A stretch of 64,000 bases of DNA from Mycobacterium sp. 1164966.3 (GTDB lineage: Bacteria; Actinomycetota; Actinomycetes; Mycobacteriales; Mycobacteriaceae), in assembly GCF_001665395.1 (NCBI RefSeq), contig NZ_LZSG01000062.1, positions 310,001 to 374,000 on the forward strand. Reading direction: 5' to 3'. Below, one piece after another: positions 25,171 through 33,554 of the stretch. The translations under genes were made by a program, and so were the position numbers. Under the pieces are notes generated by a model. It did no database searches and had not been told where the DNA came from. It saw only the letters and a program-made list of their open reading frames with translations. Positions within the stretch are counted from its first letter, which is position 1, and the number at the start of each line of letters is the position of its first letter.

Positions 25171-26133
25171 CCGTCGGGGTAGCAATACGGGGGTGACCAA
25201 CTCACCGGTGCTCAGGTAGCTGTCCAGATTGCGGATTGCGAGCAGCGCCATCGCCCGACGGGTCCGGGTGGTGGCACTGCCGATGTGCGGGAACAACACC
25301 ACGTTGTCGAGGGCCGACAACTCGGCGGGCACATTGGGCTCGTCGACGAAGACGTCCAGCCCCGCACCGGCCAGCCCGCCGGCGACCAGCAACTCCACCA
25401 GCGCGTCCTGGTCCACGACGCTGCCGCGCGCAATGTTGATGAGGTAGCCCTCGGGACCCAATGCCTCGAGGACGGCGCGGTCGACCAGATTGCGAGTTCC
25501 CCGATCGCCCGTCGTCGCGACGACCAGAACATCGACCATTTCGGCCAACTCCACGGGCGTCTGCGCGTAGCGGTACGGCGACCCCTCGATTCGCCGGCGG
25601 TTGTGATACGCGATGGCACAGTCGAACCCGAGCAGGCGAGTCGCGATGGCCGAGCCGATACGTCCCAGGCCCAGGATGCCGATCTGCAGGCCGGTGACGT
25701 CCCTCCCGTACGGGAACGGACCGTCCTGCGCCCATCGACCGGCCCGCACGTAGCGGTCGGCGGCGCCGAACCGGCGCACGGCCATTAGGATCAGCCCGAC
25801 TGCCGTGTCGGCGACGGTGTCGGACAACACATCCGGCGTGTTGCTGACCCCGATGCCGCGGCGCTTGGCTGCGGCCAGATCGATTGCATCCACGCCGGCA
25901 CCGTTGTTGACGATCGCTTCCAAGTTGGGCAGCGCCGCGATGGTGTCGGCGTCGACACCCGGGCGGCCCCACGTCACCACCGCGCGAATGTCGGCCGCGT
26001 GCTCCGCCAGAAACTCGGCCCCTCGCGGTCCGTCGGGCAGCCGCGGGATTTGGTAGCGCGCCGCCAGCTCGGCATCAAATATCGGCTCGAACTCACCGAT
26101 GCGCAGCACGTCGTTGGTCTTCTTCGCCGTCAC
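25165..26133 (-). CDS. D-isomer 2-hydroxyacid dehydrogenase
   Basis: A 322-residue NAD(P)-dependent oxidoreductase of the glyoxylate/hydroxypyruvate reductase group. Visible are the Rossmann motif GLQIGILGLGRIGSAIATRL, the catalytic Arg in LINIARGSVVDQDALVELL, the Glu in LDVFVDEPNVPAEL and the His in VVLFPHIGSAT. The N-terminal catalytic half contains NNGAGVDAIDLAAAKRRGIG. The substrate is probably a small 2-keto acid such as glyoxylate or hydroxypyruvate. It is divergent from the DHFR-like gene, with a palindromic repeat between them. Confidence 0.88.
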   Translation of the reverse strand: MTAKKTNDVLRIGEFEPIFDAELAARYQIPRLPDGPRGAEFLAEHAADIRAVVTWGRPGVDADTIAALPNLEAIVNNGAGVDAIDLAAAKRRGIGVSNTPDVLSDTVADTAVGLILMAVRRFGAADRYVRAGRWAQDGPFPYGRDVTGLQIGILGLGRIGSAIATRLLGFDCAIAYHNRRRIEGSPYRYAQTPVELAEMVDVLVVATTGDRGTRNLVDRAVLEALGPEGYLINIARGSVVDQDALVELLVAGGLAGAGLDVFVDEPNVPAELSALDNVVLFPHIGSATTRTRRAMALLAIRNLDSYLSTGELVTPVLLPRRS

Positions 26134-26156
26134 GTAGCCATCTTCCAGGACCAGGG

Positions 26157-26216
26157 GCGAGCAGACGTGAAAGCCCGCGACACGCCGAGGATCCGGGTGC
26201 TTTTGCGTCTGCTCGC
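26157..26216. repeat. 60-bp palindromic repeat, copy 1
   Basis: Bounded by GCGAGCAGACG and TTTTGCGTCTGCTCGC, an imperfect inverted repeat, with GACACGCCGAGGATCC in the centre. It lies between the divergent 2-hydroxyacid dehydrogenase and DHFR-like genes, so it may sit within or close to their promoters. Copy 2 at 26933 has the same length and a very similar centre; copy 3 is at 51787. Confidence 0.8.
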
Positions 26217-26297
26217 CGGTAGAAGCAGCTGCCGATGAGTTTTCCGGACCACACCGGTCTGCCTTGAGGTACCCGATCGCTCTCGTACGGAGGCACG

Positions 26298-26912
26298 TTG
26301 AGCAGAACCAATCTTTCGATGTCGATCTCTGCCGACGGCTATGTGGCCGGGCCCGACCAGAGCGAAGAGCATCCGCTCGGCGTCGGAGGCCGGACGCTGC
26401 ATGAGTGGCATCTCGGCCCCGCGAAAGACCATCCGGTCAACCGACAAGTGATGTCAGACATGCTGGATGGCATGGGCGCAACGATTATGGGGCGCAACAT
26501 GTTCGGTCCCGTTCGCGGCGACTGGGGGGATTCGGTCTGGAAGGGGTGGTGGGGCGACGACCCGCCATATCACTGCCCGGTCTTTGTCCTGACCCACTAT
26601 CCGCACGACCCGATCGAAATGACAGGCGGAACCACCTTCCACTTCGTCACCGACGGGATCGAATCTGCGTACGCCCAAGCCGAGGCGGCTGCCGGTGGCC
26701 GAGCCATCTCGATCGCCGGAGGTGCATCATGCGCACGGCAAGCCATCCAAGCCGGGCTGGTCGACGAAATCGACCTCCAAGTCAACCCGGTGATCCTCGG
26801 GCAGGGTGAACGGCTGTTCGACGGCTTCGAGGCCGGCAGGCCCAGTCTGGAGCTCGTCCGCGTACTCGAGGCTCCGGGGGTGGCCCATCTGCGCTACCGC
26901 GTGATCCGGTAA
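26298..26912 (+). CDS. RibD C-terminal / dihydrofolate reductase-like protein
   Basis: A 204-residue protein of the RibD_C family: N-terminal NLSMSISADGYVAGPDQS, a Gly/Trp-rich middle (MGRNMFGPVRGDWGDSVWKG) and the nucleotide-binding SIAGGASCARQAIQAGLVDE with VNPVILGQGERLFDGF. Family members are NADPH-dependent reductases or proteins of unknown function. The frame starts with TTG at 26298, supported by GGAGG four bases upstream. It stands alone, flanked on both sides by copies of the 60-bp palindromic repeat. Confidence 0.82.
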   Translation: MSRTNLSMSISADGYVAGPDQSEEHPLGVGGRTLHEWHLGPAKDHPVNRQVMSDMLDGMGATIMGRNMFGPVRGDWGDSVWKGWWGDDPPYHCPVFVLTHYPHDPIEMTGGTTFHFVTDGIESAYAQAEAAAGGRAISIAGGASCARQAIQAGLVDEIDLQVNPVILGQGERLFDGFEAGRPSLELVRVLEAPGVAHLRYRVIR

Positions 26913-26932
26913 CCCGTGTGCGCCGACCATTG

Positions 26933-26992
26933 GCGAGCAGACGCAAATTCCCCCGACACGCCTAGGATTCTGGTGATTTTGCGTCTGCTCGC
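26933..26992. repeat. 60-bp palindromic repeat, copy 2
   Basis: The ends GCGAGCAGACGCAAA and TTTTGCGTCTGCTCGC pair as a stem of about 14 bp, with GACACGCCTAGGATTC inside. It begins about 20 bp after the DHFR-like stop and could terminate that gene before the polyketide cluster promoter at 27014. Confidence 0.85.
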
Positions 26993-27013
26993 TGATAGAA
27001 GTCTCGCGCGCTC

Positions 27014-27069
27014 CAAGAATCCTTCAAGAATTCGTCAAGGATCCGAAAAGGCGGCTGCGCAATGGTGAT
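27014..27069 (+). promoter_or_regulatory. Phased 11-bp direct repeats upstream of the acyl-AMP ligase
   Basis: Heptamers CAAGAAT, CAAGAAT and CAAGGAT start at 27014, 27025 and 27036, exactly one helical turn apart. A weak fourth (AAAGGCG) starts at 27047. Ten bases later comes ATGGTGAT (GGTGAT at 27064). The same array with the same spacing lies before the thioesterase gene at 33467. Heptamers at 11-bp intervals close to the -10 are the hallmark of SARP-family activator sites. GGTGAT is not a classical TANNNT, so the exact -10 is uncertain. Confidence 0.6.
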
Positions 27070-27104
27070 GCAGTCATGCAACCCACACGGATTCGGACAC
27101 GCGA

Positions 27105-28916
27105 ATGACCGCTCTACGGGCCGACGCCCGCGCCGTCGACGTGACGGCCCACTTCGGACACGAGAACCTCGTTGCACACCTGCGGACGCAATTCGAGATC
27201 TACGGCGACACCCGCAGCTTCACCTACCTCCGCGAATTCGGTCGCGGGCTCGCCGAAGAGGTGACGTCATTCCGTGAGCTGGATCGCGGTGCGCGCGAGG
27301 TCGCCGCCTGGCTGGCCGACATGCCACAAACCAACAGACCGGTCGTGCTGTTGTTCGAGCCAGGGGCGGAATTCTGGCGAGCCTTCCTCGGCTGCCTCTA
27401 TGCGGGGGTCATCGCTGTGCCCGCGCCGCTTCCCCACGATCACCGCAGCTTGAGGCGCGTCGCCGGAATTCTGCGCGACGCCGACAGCCGCCTGCTGCTG
27501 ACCAGCGCCAATCTGTTCGACCTGATCGCCGGTGGCATCGACGGACTCGGGCTCGAGCACCACGTCGAATGCCTGGCCGTCAACGAGGCACCGCATGCCG
27601 ACCCGGCCTCGTGGACGATGCCGCACCTCACCGCCAATACGGTGGCCTTCCTGCAGTACACCTCTGGATCGACCGGCGACCCCAAGGGCGTCGCGGTGAC
27701 CCACGGCAACATCCTGCACAACGAATACGCGATCACTGAGTTTCTCGAGTTCGACGACACCGAGAAGCTGTGCGGCTGGATTCCGCACTTTCACGACATG
27801 GGATTGATCTGCCAGATCATGGGCTTCTACGCCGGCATGGACATCGTGCTCATGTCGCCGCTCGCCTTTCTGAAGCAGCCGATCCGCCTGCTTCAAGCCA
27901 TCAGCAAGTACCGCGCGACGGCAACCGCGGCACCCAACTTCGCCTACGACCTGATCGTTCGTCGCGTATCGCCGGAGCAGCTGAACGGGCTCGACCTGTC
28001 CACATTGCGGGTCGCCTTCAACGGCGCGGAGCCGATCCGCCGCCGCACCATCGAGGCAGTCAATGAGCTCCTTGGACCGGCCGGATGGCGTCCCTCGGCG
28101 ATGCGACCGGGCTACGGGATGGCCGAGGTTACGCTTCTCGCGACGGCTACCCCGGAAATCGAGTCCTTCGTGTGTCTCGAGGCCGACCCCGCCGCACTCG
28201 AGCGCAACGAATTCGCGCCGCCGGTGGACCGGGCGGTCAGCCTGGTCAGCTCCGGCCTTCCGGGTCCCGGCATCGACGTCCGCATCGTCGACCCCGAGAC
28301 GCGCCAGCCGTTGGTCGACGGCAAGGTCGGCGAGATCTGGCTGCGCAGCGCCAGTGTGGCCAGCGGTTACTACAACCGTGCGCCCGAGAGCGAGGACCGC
28401 TTCGGCGGCCAGACTGCCGACGGTGACGGCCCATATCTGCGCACCGGCGACCTGGGGCTGATCAAAGATCGGCACTTATTTGTGACAGGGCGTCGCAAAG
28501 ACCTCCTCATCGTCAACGGCCGCAACCTCTACCCGCAGGACATCGAGGAGTTGGTGCAGGACGTGCATCCAGCCACCTTCGCGGCACGCGGTGTCGCGGT
28601 CGCTGTCGACGGACTCGAAACCGAACATCTGGTCGTCATCCAGACCGTCAGAACCGACCGGCTCGACGGAATGTCGCCGGCGCAACTCGCCAGCGCGATC
28701 AAGGTGGCGGTAGCGCGCGCCTTCGAGATCCCCGCACCGAGCGTTGTTTTGGTGAGCCGCAACGGAATTCATCTCACCACCAGCGGAAAGGTGCAGCGCG
28801 CGTCCATGCGGGCGGCCTTCCTGCACCGCGAACTCAGCGACGTCCTTCACGAAAGCATCGACCCCGCAGTCGCCACCGCGCGGATCGGCCAACTCGCACT
28901 CTTCGAAATCGCGTAA
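27105..28916 (+). CDS. Fatty acyl-AMP ligase (FAAL)
   Basis: A 603-residue adenylating enzyme that activates a fatty acid as acyl-AMP and loads it on an acyl carrier protein rather than CoA. Motifs: FLQYTSGSTGDPKGVAVTHG (about residue 184), CGWIPHFHDMGLICQIMGF, the FAAL-typical FLKQPIRLLQAISKYRATAT with APNFAYDLIVRR, LRVAFNGAEPIRR, PGYGMAEVTLL, YLRTGDLG and GRRKDLLIVNGRNLYPQDIE. Most of these match FadD32-type FAALs. The ACP gene starts 24 bp downstream. ATG at 27105 has no strong ribosome-binding site. It is the first gene of the cluster and the likely source of the starter acyl chain. Confidence 0.92.
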   Translation: MTALRADARAVDVTAHFGHENLVAHLRTQFEIYGDTRSFTYLREFGRGLAEEVTSFRELDRGAREVAAWLADMPQTNRPVVLLFEPGAEFWRAFLGCLYAGVIAVPAPLPHDHRSLRRVAGILRDADSRLLLTSANLFDLIAGGIDGLGLEHHVECLAVNEAPHADPASWTMPHLTANTVAFLQYTSGSTGDPKGVAVTHGNILHNEYAITEFLEFDDTEKLCGWIPHFHDMGLICQIMGFYAGMDIVLMSPLAFLKQPIRLLQAISKYRATATAAPNFAYDLIVRRVSPEQLNGLDLSTLRVAFNGAEPIRRRTIEAVNELLGPAGWRPSAMRPGYGMAEVTLLATATPEIESFVCLEADPAALERNEFAPPVDRAVSLVSSGLPGPGIDVRIVDPETRQPLVDGKVGEIWLRSASVASGYYNRAPESEDRFGGQTADGDGPYLRTGDLGLIKDRHLFVTGRRKDLLIVNGRNLYPQDIEELVQDVHPATFAARGVAVAVDGLETEHLVVIQTVRTDRLDGMSPAQLASAIKVAVARAFEIPAPSVVLVSRNGIHLTTSGKVQRASMRAAFLHRELSDVLHESIDPAVATARIGQLALFEIA

Positions 28917-28940
28917 TCAAAAGCAAGCAAGGAGCTGTTA

Positions 28941-29213
28941 ATGCACACCTCGCCGACGACTCGTAATGTGCTCGCCTGGCTCACCTCTCGGCTCGCACGC
29001 CACCTCGACGTTCCGTCGCACACCATCGACCCGACCCTTCCGCTCGCCGAGATGGGCGTCGATTCGGTCCGTGCGCTCGGCCTCGTCGGCGACGTCGAGT
29101 CGCACTGGGACATCGACGTCGACCCGACGTTGGTCTTCGACTACCCGACGCTGGCGCATATCGCGGACTTCATCCGCGACGCCGTCGGCCCCCGGGAACT
29201 GGTAGCGCAATGA
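28941..29213 (+). CDS. Stand-alone acyl carrier protein
   Basis: A 90-residue single-domain carrier. The phosphopantetheine serine is in LAEMGVDSVRALGLVGDVES, followed by the ACP helix VFDYPTLAHIADFI. AAGGAG lies seven bases before the ATG. Its position between the FAAL and the PKS makes it the probable acceptor of the activated acyl chain, which it would hand to the ketosynthase. The stop overlaps the PKS start as ATGA, so the two are made together. Confidence 0.92.
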   Translation: MHTSPTTRNVLAWLTSRLARHLDVPSHTIDPTLPLAEMGVDSVRALGLVGDVESHWDIDVDPTLVFDYPTLAHIADFIRDAVGPRELVAQ

Positions 29214-32200
29214 GTTCGAGCGACATCGCAATCGTCGGGATCGACTGTCGCTTCCCCAAGGCACCCGACAGTGTGGCCCTGTGGGACCTGCTGATGAGCG
29301 GCGACGAGGGTATAGCCGAGGTGCCCGAGCACCGTTGGGACGCCGAGCAGTTCTACGACAAAACGGGCAAACCTGGGGCGGTCAATCACCGCACCGGCGG
29401 ATTCATCAGCGACGCAGACGCTTTCGACCACGAGTTCTTCGGCATCACCCCGCGTGAAGCCCAGAGCATGGACCCGCAGCAACGCCTGCTCCTGCAGGCG
29501 GCCTGGCGCGCACTCGAGGACGCCACGCTGGACCCCAGATCGCAGGCCGGCTCCAACACCGGTGTTTTCGTCGGCGTGATGGCCAATGAATGGGCCCATC
29601 AGCATATGCGCGACTTCTCGCAGATCACGGCCCAAGCCGGCTCGGGCAACGGCTATTTCATGACGGCCAACAGGCTGTCCTACCAGCTCGACCTCAAGGG
29701 GCCCAGCCTCGCCGTCGACACCGCATGCTCGTCGTCGCTGGTTGCCGTGCACGTCGCCGCGGCATCGCTGCGTGCCGGCGAATGCGACCAGGCATTGGCC
29801 GCGGGCGTGAACATCATCATCACCCCCGCGCTCAACGTGTTCTACACCCAAGCCGGGCTGTCCGCGCCCGACGGCCGGTGCAAGCCGTTCAGCGGCTCGG
29901 CTGACGGCATCGGCCGCGGCGAAGGCGTCGCCGTGGTCGTACTGCGGCGGCTGGACGACGCTCTGGCCGACGGGCTGCCCGTGTACGCGGTCATCAAAGG
30001 CAGCGCCGTCAACAACGATGGGCGCAGCAACGGCATCACCGCACCGAACCGCTGGGCTCAGGAAAAGGTTGTGGAAACCGCCAACCGGGCGGCCGGCGTC
30101 GCACCGGAGCAGATCAACTTCCTCGAAGCACATGGCACCGGAACGCTGCTCGGCGACATGATCGAGGTGAAGGCGCTCGCCGCTGCGCACCGCCGCCGGC
30201 AGGCCGAGCCCTGCGCGATCGGGTCGATCAAGGGCAACCTCGGCCACACCGAAGGCGCCGCAGGAGTCGCGGGTCTGATCAAGGCAGTGCTGAGCCTGCA
30301 CCACCGCGTCGTCCCACCATCGCGTTTCGCAGATCAGGAGAATCCGCAATTACGGCTCGCCGCAAGCGGTTTGCGCTTGGTAACCGAACCGATGCCCCTG
30401 CCCGCGGCAACCGCACACGCGGGGGTGTCCAGCTTCGGGATCGGCGGCACCAACTGCCACGTCGTACTGGCGAGCGCTCCGGCACGGGACGATGCGCACG
30501 TGGTATCGGGCGGCGGCGTGCTGACGCTGTCGTCGAACAGCCGTGAAGGCCTGTACCTCAACGTTTCTCGCCTAGCGGATGACATCGCTTGCAGTTCAGC
30601 GCCTCTCGCCCAGTTGTGCTGGTCGAGCAACCGCATCAAGTCCTCCGGCAAGGCGCGGCTGGCGATCTCCGTCGACGACCGCGACGATGCGGTGAAGCGG
30701 CTGCGCATGCTCGCCCACCCCGCGGGCAAACTCGAGGCCGTGTCCGGTACCGCGCAGAGCATCGCGGCGGGGTGGCTGTTCAGCGGGCAGGGCACGCAGT
30801 ACCCGGGGATGTCGCGTCGACTGCATGACAGCAGTGACGCCTACCGCTCCGCGCTTGCCGCCGCCGAGGCCGCCGCGTTGCCATACCTCGGCCAGCCCAT
30901 TCGCGACGTGCTGTTCGGCACGGACGATCGGATCAACCGCACCGAATTCGCGCAGCCGGCAATCTTTTCCGTGCAATACGCACTCGCCCGCGCGCTGATC
31001 GAGCTGGGCGCTGAGCCAGCCTGGGTGCTCGGGCACAGCATCGGCGAATTCGCCGCCGCCGTGATCGCCGGCGTACTCAGCCTCGACGATGCGTGCCGGC
31101 TGGTCGTCGCGCGCGGCCGGCTGATGCAGCGACTGCCATGCGCCGGCAAGATGCTCGCCGTTCGTGCCGGCGTCGACGACGTCGCGCACTTGGTCGAGGC
31201 GAACCCCATGCTTGCCGTCGCCGCCGTGAACGGACCCAGCGAACTGGTTCTATCCGGTGCCGCCGACTCGATCGATCGGGCGGCCGCCATCCTGCGCGAA
31301 AACGGCTTGTCCGTCCACGAACTCACCGTCTCGCACGCGTTCCACTCGCCGCTCATGGAGCCGATGCTCGAAGAATTCCGGGCCGTGGCGAACACGTGCG
31401 CGTTCGCCCCGCGGAGCATCCCGGTGTTCTCCACCCTGCGTGGCCGATTGCTCGGAAACGACGAGGCGATGGACGCTGACTACTGGGTTTCTCACGCCGC
31501 TGAGACGGTGCGGTTTGCGGACGCGACATCGGCGGCGCTGCAGGCCGAACCGACTCACCTCATCGAACTCGGGCCGAAGCGGACCCTGCTTCCGATGCTT
31601 ACCCGTTCACACCCGGCGATGGGCTTGAAAACGCTGGCTCCGCTTTCCGGCCCCGACGCCACCGGCTCGGAGCTCACCGAGACCATCGCGGCACTTTATC
31701 GAGATGGACTGAACCCGAAGTGGGACAAGCTCTACCCGCCGCACGCGCAGGTCCCGCAACGGCTCAGCGGTTACCGGTTCACAACGACGAACCGCTCGTG
31801 GATCACGCCTGTCCAGCCGGTCACCATCGACTTGCCGCTCCCGGAGATCGCCGAGCTTCCGCTCAAGGAAGAGACGACGATGGACAACGTCGTCGCGTTG
31901 TTCAGGGAGCAGGCTGCCGTCCTTGCTTCGCTGGCTCAGGCCGGCGCGGAGGTCGCGCAGCGGGCCCGTTCGTCCGTCGACGACCTCGGCTCGCTGGTCC
32001 GCGCCGAGGTGGCCCGGGTCAGCGGCTTCCCCGACCGTTCGTTGCGCGCGACCCAAACCATCGTGGGAGACCTCGGTTTCGACTCGATCATGGTCGCCGA
32101 CCTGTTCAGTGGCCTGGCCCGAAAGCTTCCCGGCGTCGGGATCGATCCCGGCTGGTTTGAGACCACGACGACGATCGGCGACCTCATCGCTCATGTGGGT

Positions 32201-33454
32201 GGCGCGCCGGCGGACGAGGATCGCGTCGACGTGCCCGTGCCGGCGGTTGCACCGGAGCACCGGATCGCGCAGTTCCCCGAGGTCATCGCTTTCGCCGAGC
32301 GGCGGCAGCTTCTGACGGAACTGGGCGTCGAGAATCCGTACTTCGTGGTGAACGACGGGGTCACGCGCGACACCTCGATCGTGAACGGCGAAGCGGTGCT
32401 CAACTTCTCGAGCTACAACTACCTCGGCATGTCCGGCCACCCGGGCGTGGCCACCGCGGTCCTGAATGCCGTTGTCCAGCAAGGCAGCTCCTGCTCGGCC
32501 TCACGACTGCTCTCGGGCGAGAAGCCGGTACACCTCGAGCTCGAGCGTGAGCTCGCCGACCTGATCGGCACCGAGGATGCGATGGTCCTCAACAGCGGTC
32601 ACGCGACGAACGTCACGGTGATCGGTCACCTGCTCGGCGAAGGTGACCTTGTCATTCATGACAGCCTCGCACACGACAGCATTGTCCAGGGCTGCAAGCT
32701 TTCCGGCGCAACGCGCCGGTCGTTCCCCCACAACAACCACGCCGCGCTGGACGACATACTGGCCAACATCCGCCATCAGTACCGCCGGGTGCTCGTCGTC
32801 ATCGAGGGCGTCTACAGCCAGGACGGCGACATTCCCGACCTGCCCGCCTTCATCGCCGTCAAGCAGAAGCACCAGGCACTGCTGATGATCGACGAAGCCC
32901 ACAGTATCGGCGTTCTCGGCCGCAGCGGCGGAGGCATCGGAGAGCACTTCGGTGTGAACCGCCAGGACGTGGAGCTGTGGGCGGGCACCGTGTCCAAGGC
33001 GCTCGCCGGCTGCGGCGGCTATGTCGCCGGAACCCATGAGGTAATCCAGTATCTGAAATACACGACGCCGGGGTTCATCTTCAGCGTCGGGGTGCCACCG
33101 CCAGTGGCGGCGGCGTCGGTGGCCGCGATCCGGTTGATGCGGTCGCAGCCCGAACACCTGCGCCGGCTGCGTGAAAACGCCGAGCTGTTCTTGAACCTGG
33201 CGCGCGAAGCCGGCATCGACACCGGCGACAGCGCGGGCACCCCGGTGATCCCCTGCATCGTCGGCAGCTCGGCCAATGCGCTGCGACTGTCGGACGCCCT
33301 GATGCGACGCGGCATCAATGCCAACCCGATCCTGTATCCGGCTGTGCCAGAAGACAAAGCCCGACTGAGGTTCTTTCTCACCAGCTGCCACTCAGAGGAA
33401 CAAATCCGGTTCGCCGTCAAGGTCGTGGCCGAAGAGCTCTCCCTGCTGAGCTGA
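29210..33454 (+). CDS. Polyketide synthase fused to alpha-oxoamine synthase (KS-AT-ACP-AOS)
   Basis: A 1414-residue megasynthase. KS, residues 1-425: Cys173 in VDTACSSSLVAVH, His308 in EAHGTGTLLGD, and GNLGHTEGAAG. AT, about 520-803: Ser610 in GHSIGEFAAAV and HAFHSPLM, which indicates malonyl-CoA. ACP, about 925-1000: Ser959 in LGFDSIMVADL. From about 1060 the protein is a fold-type I PLP enzyme of the alpha-oxoamine synthase family (NFSSYNYLGMSGHPG, IDEAHSIGVLG), with PLP Lys1263 in GTVSKALAGCGGYVAG. There is no KR, DH, ER or TE domain, so a single unreduced extension is expected. Release is predicted by decarboxylative condensation with an amino acid. PigJ/PigH of prodigiosin synthesis split comparable activities over separate proteins. 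Confidence 0.93.
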   Translation: MSSSDIAIVGIDCRFPKAPDSVALWDLLMSGDEGIAEVPEHRWDAEQFYDKTGKPGAVNHRTGGFISDADAFDHEFFGITPREAQSMDPQQRLLLQAAWRALEDATLDPRSQAGSNTGVFVGVMANEWAHQHMRDFSQITAQAGSGNGYFMTANRLSYQLDLKGPSLAVDTACSSSLVAVHVAAASLRAGECDQALAAGVNIIITPALNVFYTQAGLSAPDGRCKPFSGSADGIGRGEGVAVVVLRRLDDALADGLPVYAVIKGSAVNNDGRSNGITAPNRWAQEKVVETANRAAGVAPEQINFLEAHGTGTLLGDMIEVKALAAAHRRRQAEPCAIGSIKGNLGHTEGAAGVAGLIKAVLSLHHRVVPPSRFADQENPQLRLAASGLRLVTEPMPLPAATAHAGVSSFGIGGTNCHVVLASAPARDDAHVVSGGGVLTLSSNSREGLYLNVSRLADDIACSSAPLAQLCWSSNRIKSSGKARLAISVDDRDDAVKRLRMLAHPAGKLEAVSGTAQSIAAGWLFSGQGTQYPGMSRRLHDSSDAYRSALAAAEAAALPYLGQPIRDVLFGTDDRINRTEFAQPAIFSVQYALARALIELGAEPAWVLGHSIGEFAAAVIAGVLSLDDACRLVVARGRLMQRLPCAGKMLAVRAGVDDVAHLVEANPMLAVAAVNGPSELVLSGAADSIDRAAAILRENGLSVHELTVSHAFHSPLMEPMLEEFRAVANTCAFAPRSIPVFSTLRGRLLGNDEAMDADYWVSHAAETVRFADATSAALQAEPTHLIELGPKRTLLPMLTRSHPAMGLKTLAPLSGPDATGSELTETIAALYRDGLNPKWDKLYPPHAQVPQRLSGYRFTTTNRSWITPVQPVTIDLPLPEIAELPLKEETTMDNVVALFREQAAVLASLAQAGAEVAQRARSSVDDLGSLVRAEVARVSGFPDRSLRATQTIVGDLGFDSIMVADLFSGLARKLPGVGIDPGWFETTTTIGDLIAHVGGAPADEDRVDVPVPAVAPEHRIAQFPEVIAFAERRQLLTELGVENPYFVVNDGVTRDTSIVNGEAVLNFSSYNYLGMSGHPGVATAVLNAVVQQGSSCSASRLLSGEKPVHLELERELADLIGTEDAMVLNSGHATNVTVIGHLLGEGDLVIHDSLAHDSIVQGCKLSGATRRSFPHNNHAALDDILANIRHQYRRVLVVIEGVYSQDGDIPDLPAFIAVKQKHQALLMIDEAHSIGVLGRSGGGIGEHFGVNRQDVELWAGTVSKALAGCGGYVAGTHEVIQYLKYTTPGFIFSVGVPPPVAAASVAAIRLMRSQPEHLRRLRENAELFLNLAREAGIDTGDSAGTPVIPCIVGSSANALRLSDALMRRGINANPILYPAVPEDKARLRFFLTSCHSEEQIRFAVKVVAEELSLLS

Positions 33455-33466
33455 TTGCTACCGACG

Positions 33467-33522
33467 CAAGAATCTTTTGAGAATCCGCCAAGGATCCGTC
33501 AAGCAGCTCGCGCGATGGTGAT
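33467..33522 (+). promoter_or_regulatory. Phased 11-bp direct repeats upstream of the thioesterase
   Basis: Heptamers CAAGAAT, TGAGAAT, CAAGGAT and CAAGCAG start at 33467, 33478, 33489 and 33500, followed after 10 bp by GGTGAT at 33517. Both spacing and downstream block match the array before the FAAL gene, giving a shared segment of about 56 bp. This implies that the thioesterase has its own promoter, under the same regulator as the rest of the cluster. Confidence 0.6.
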
Positions 33523-33554
33523 TACCAGCCACTGATAGGAAGGGCGACGACACC

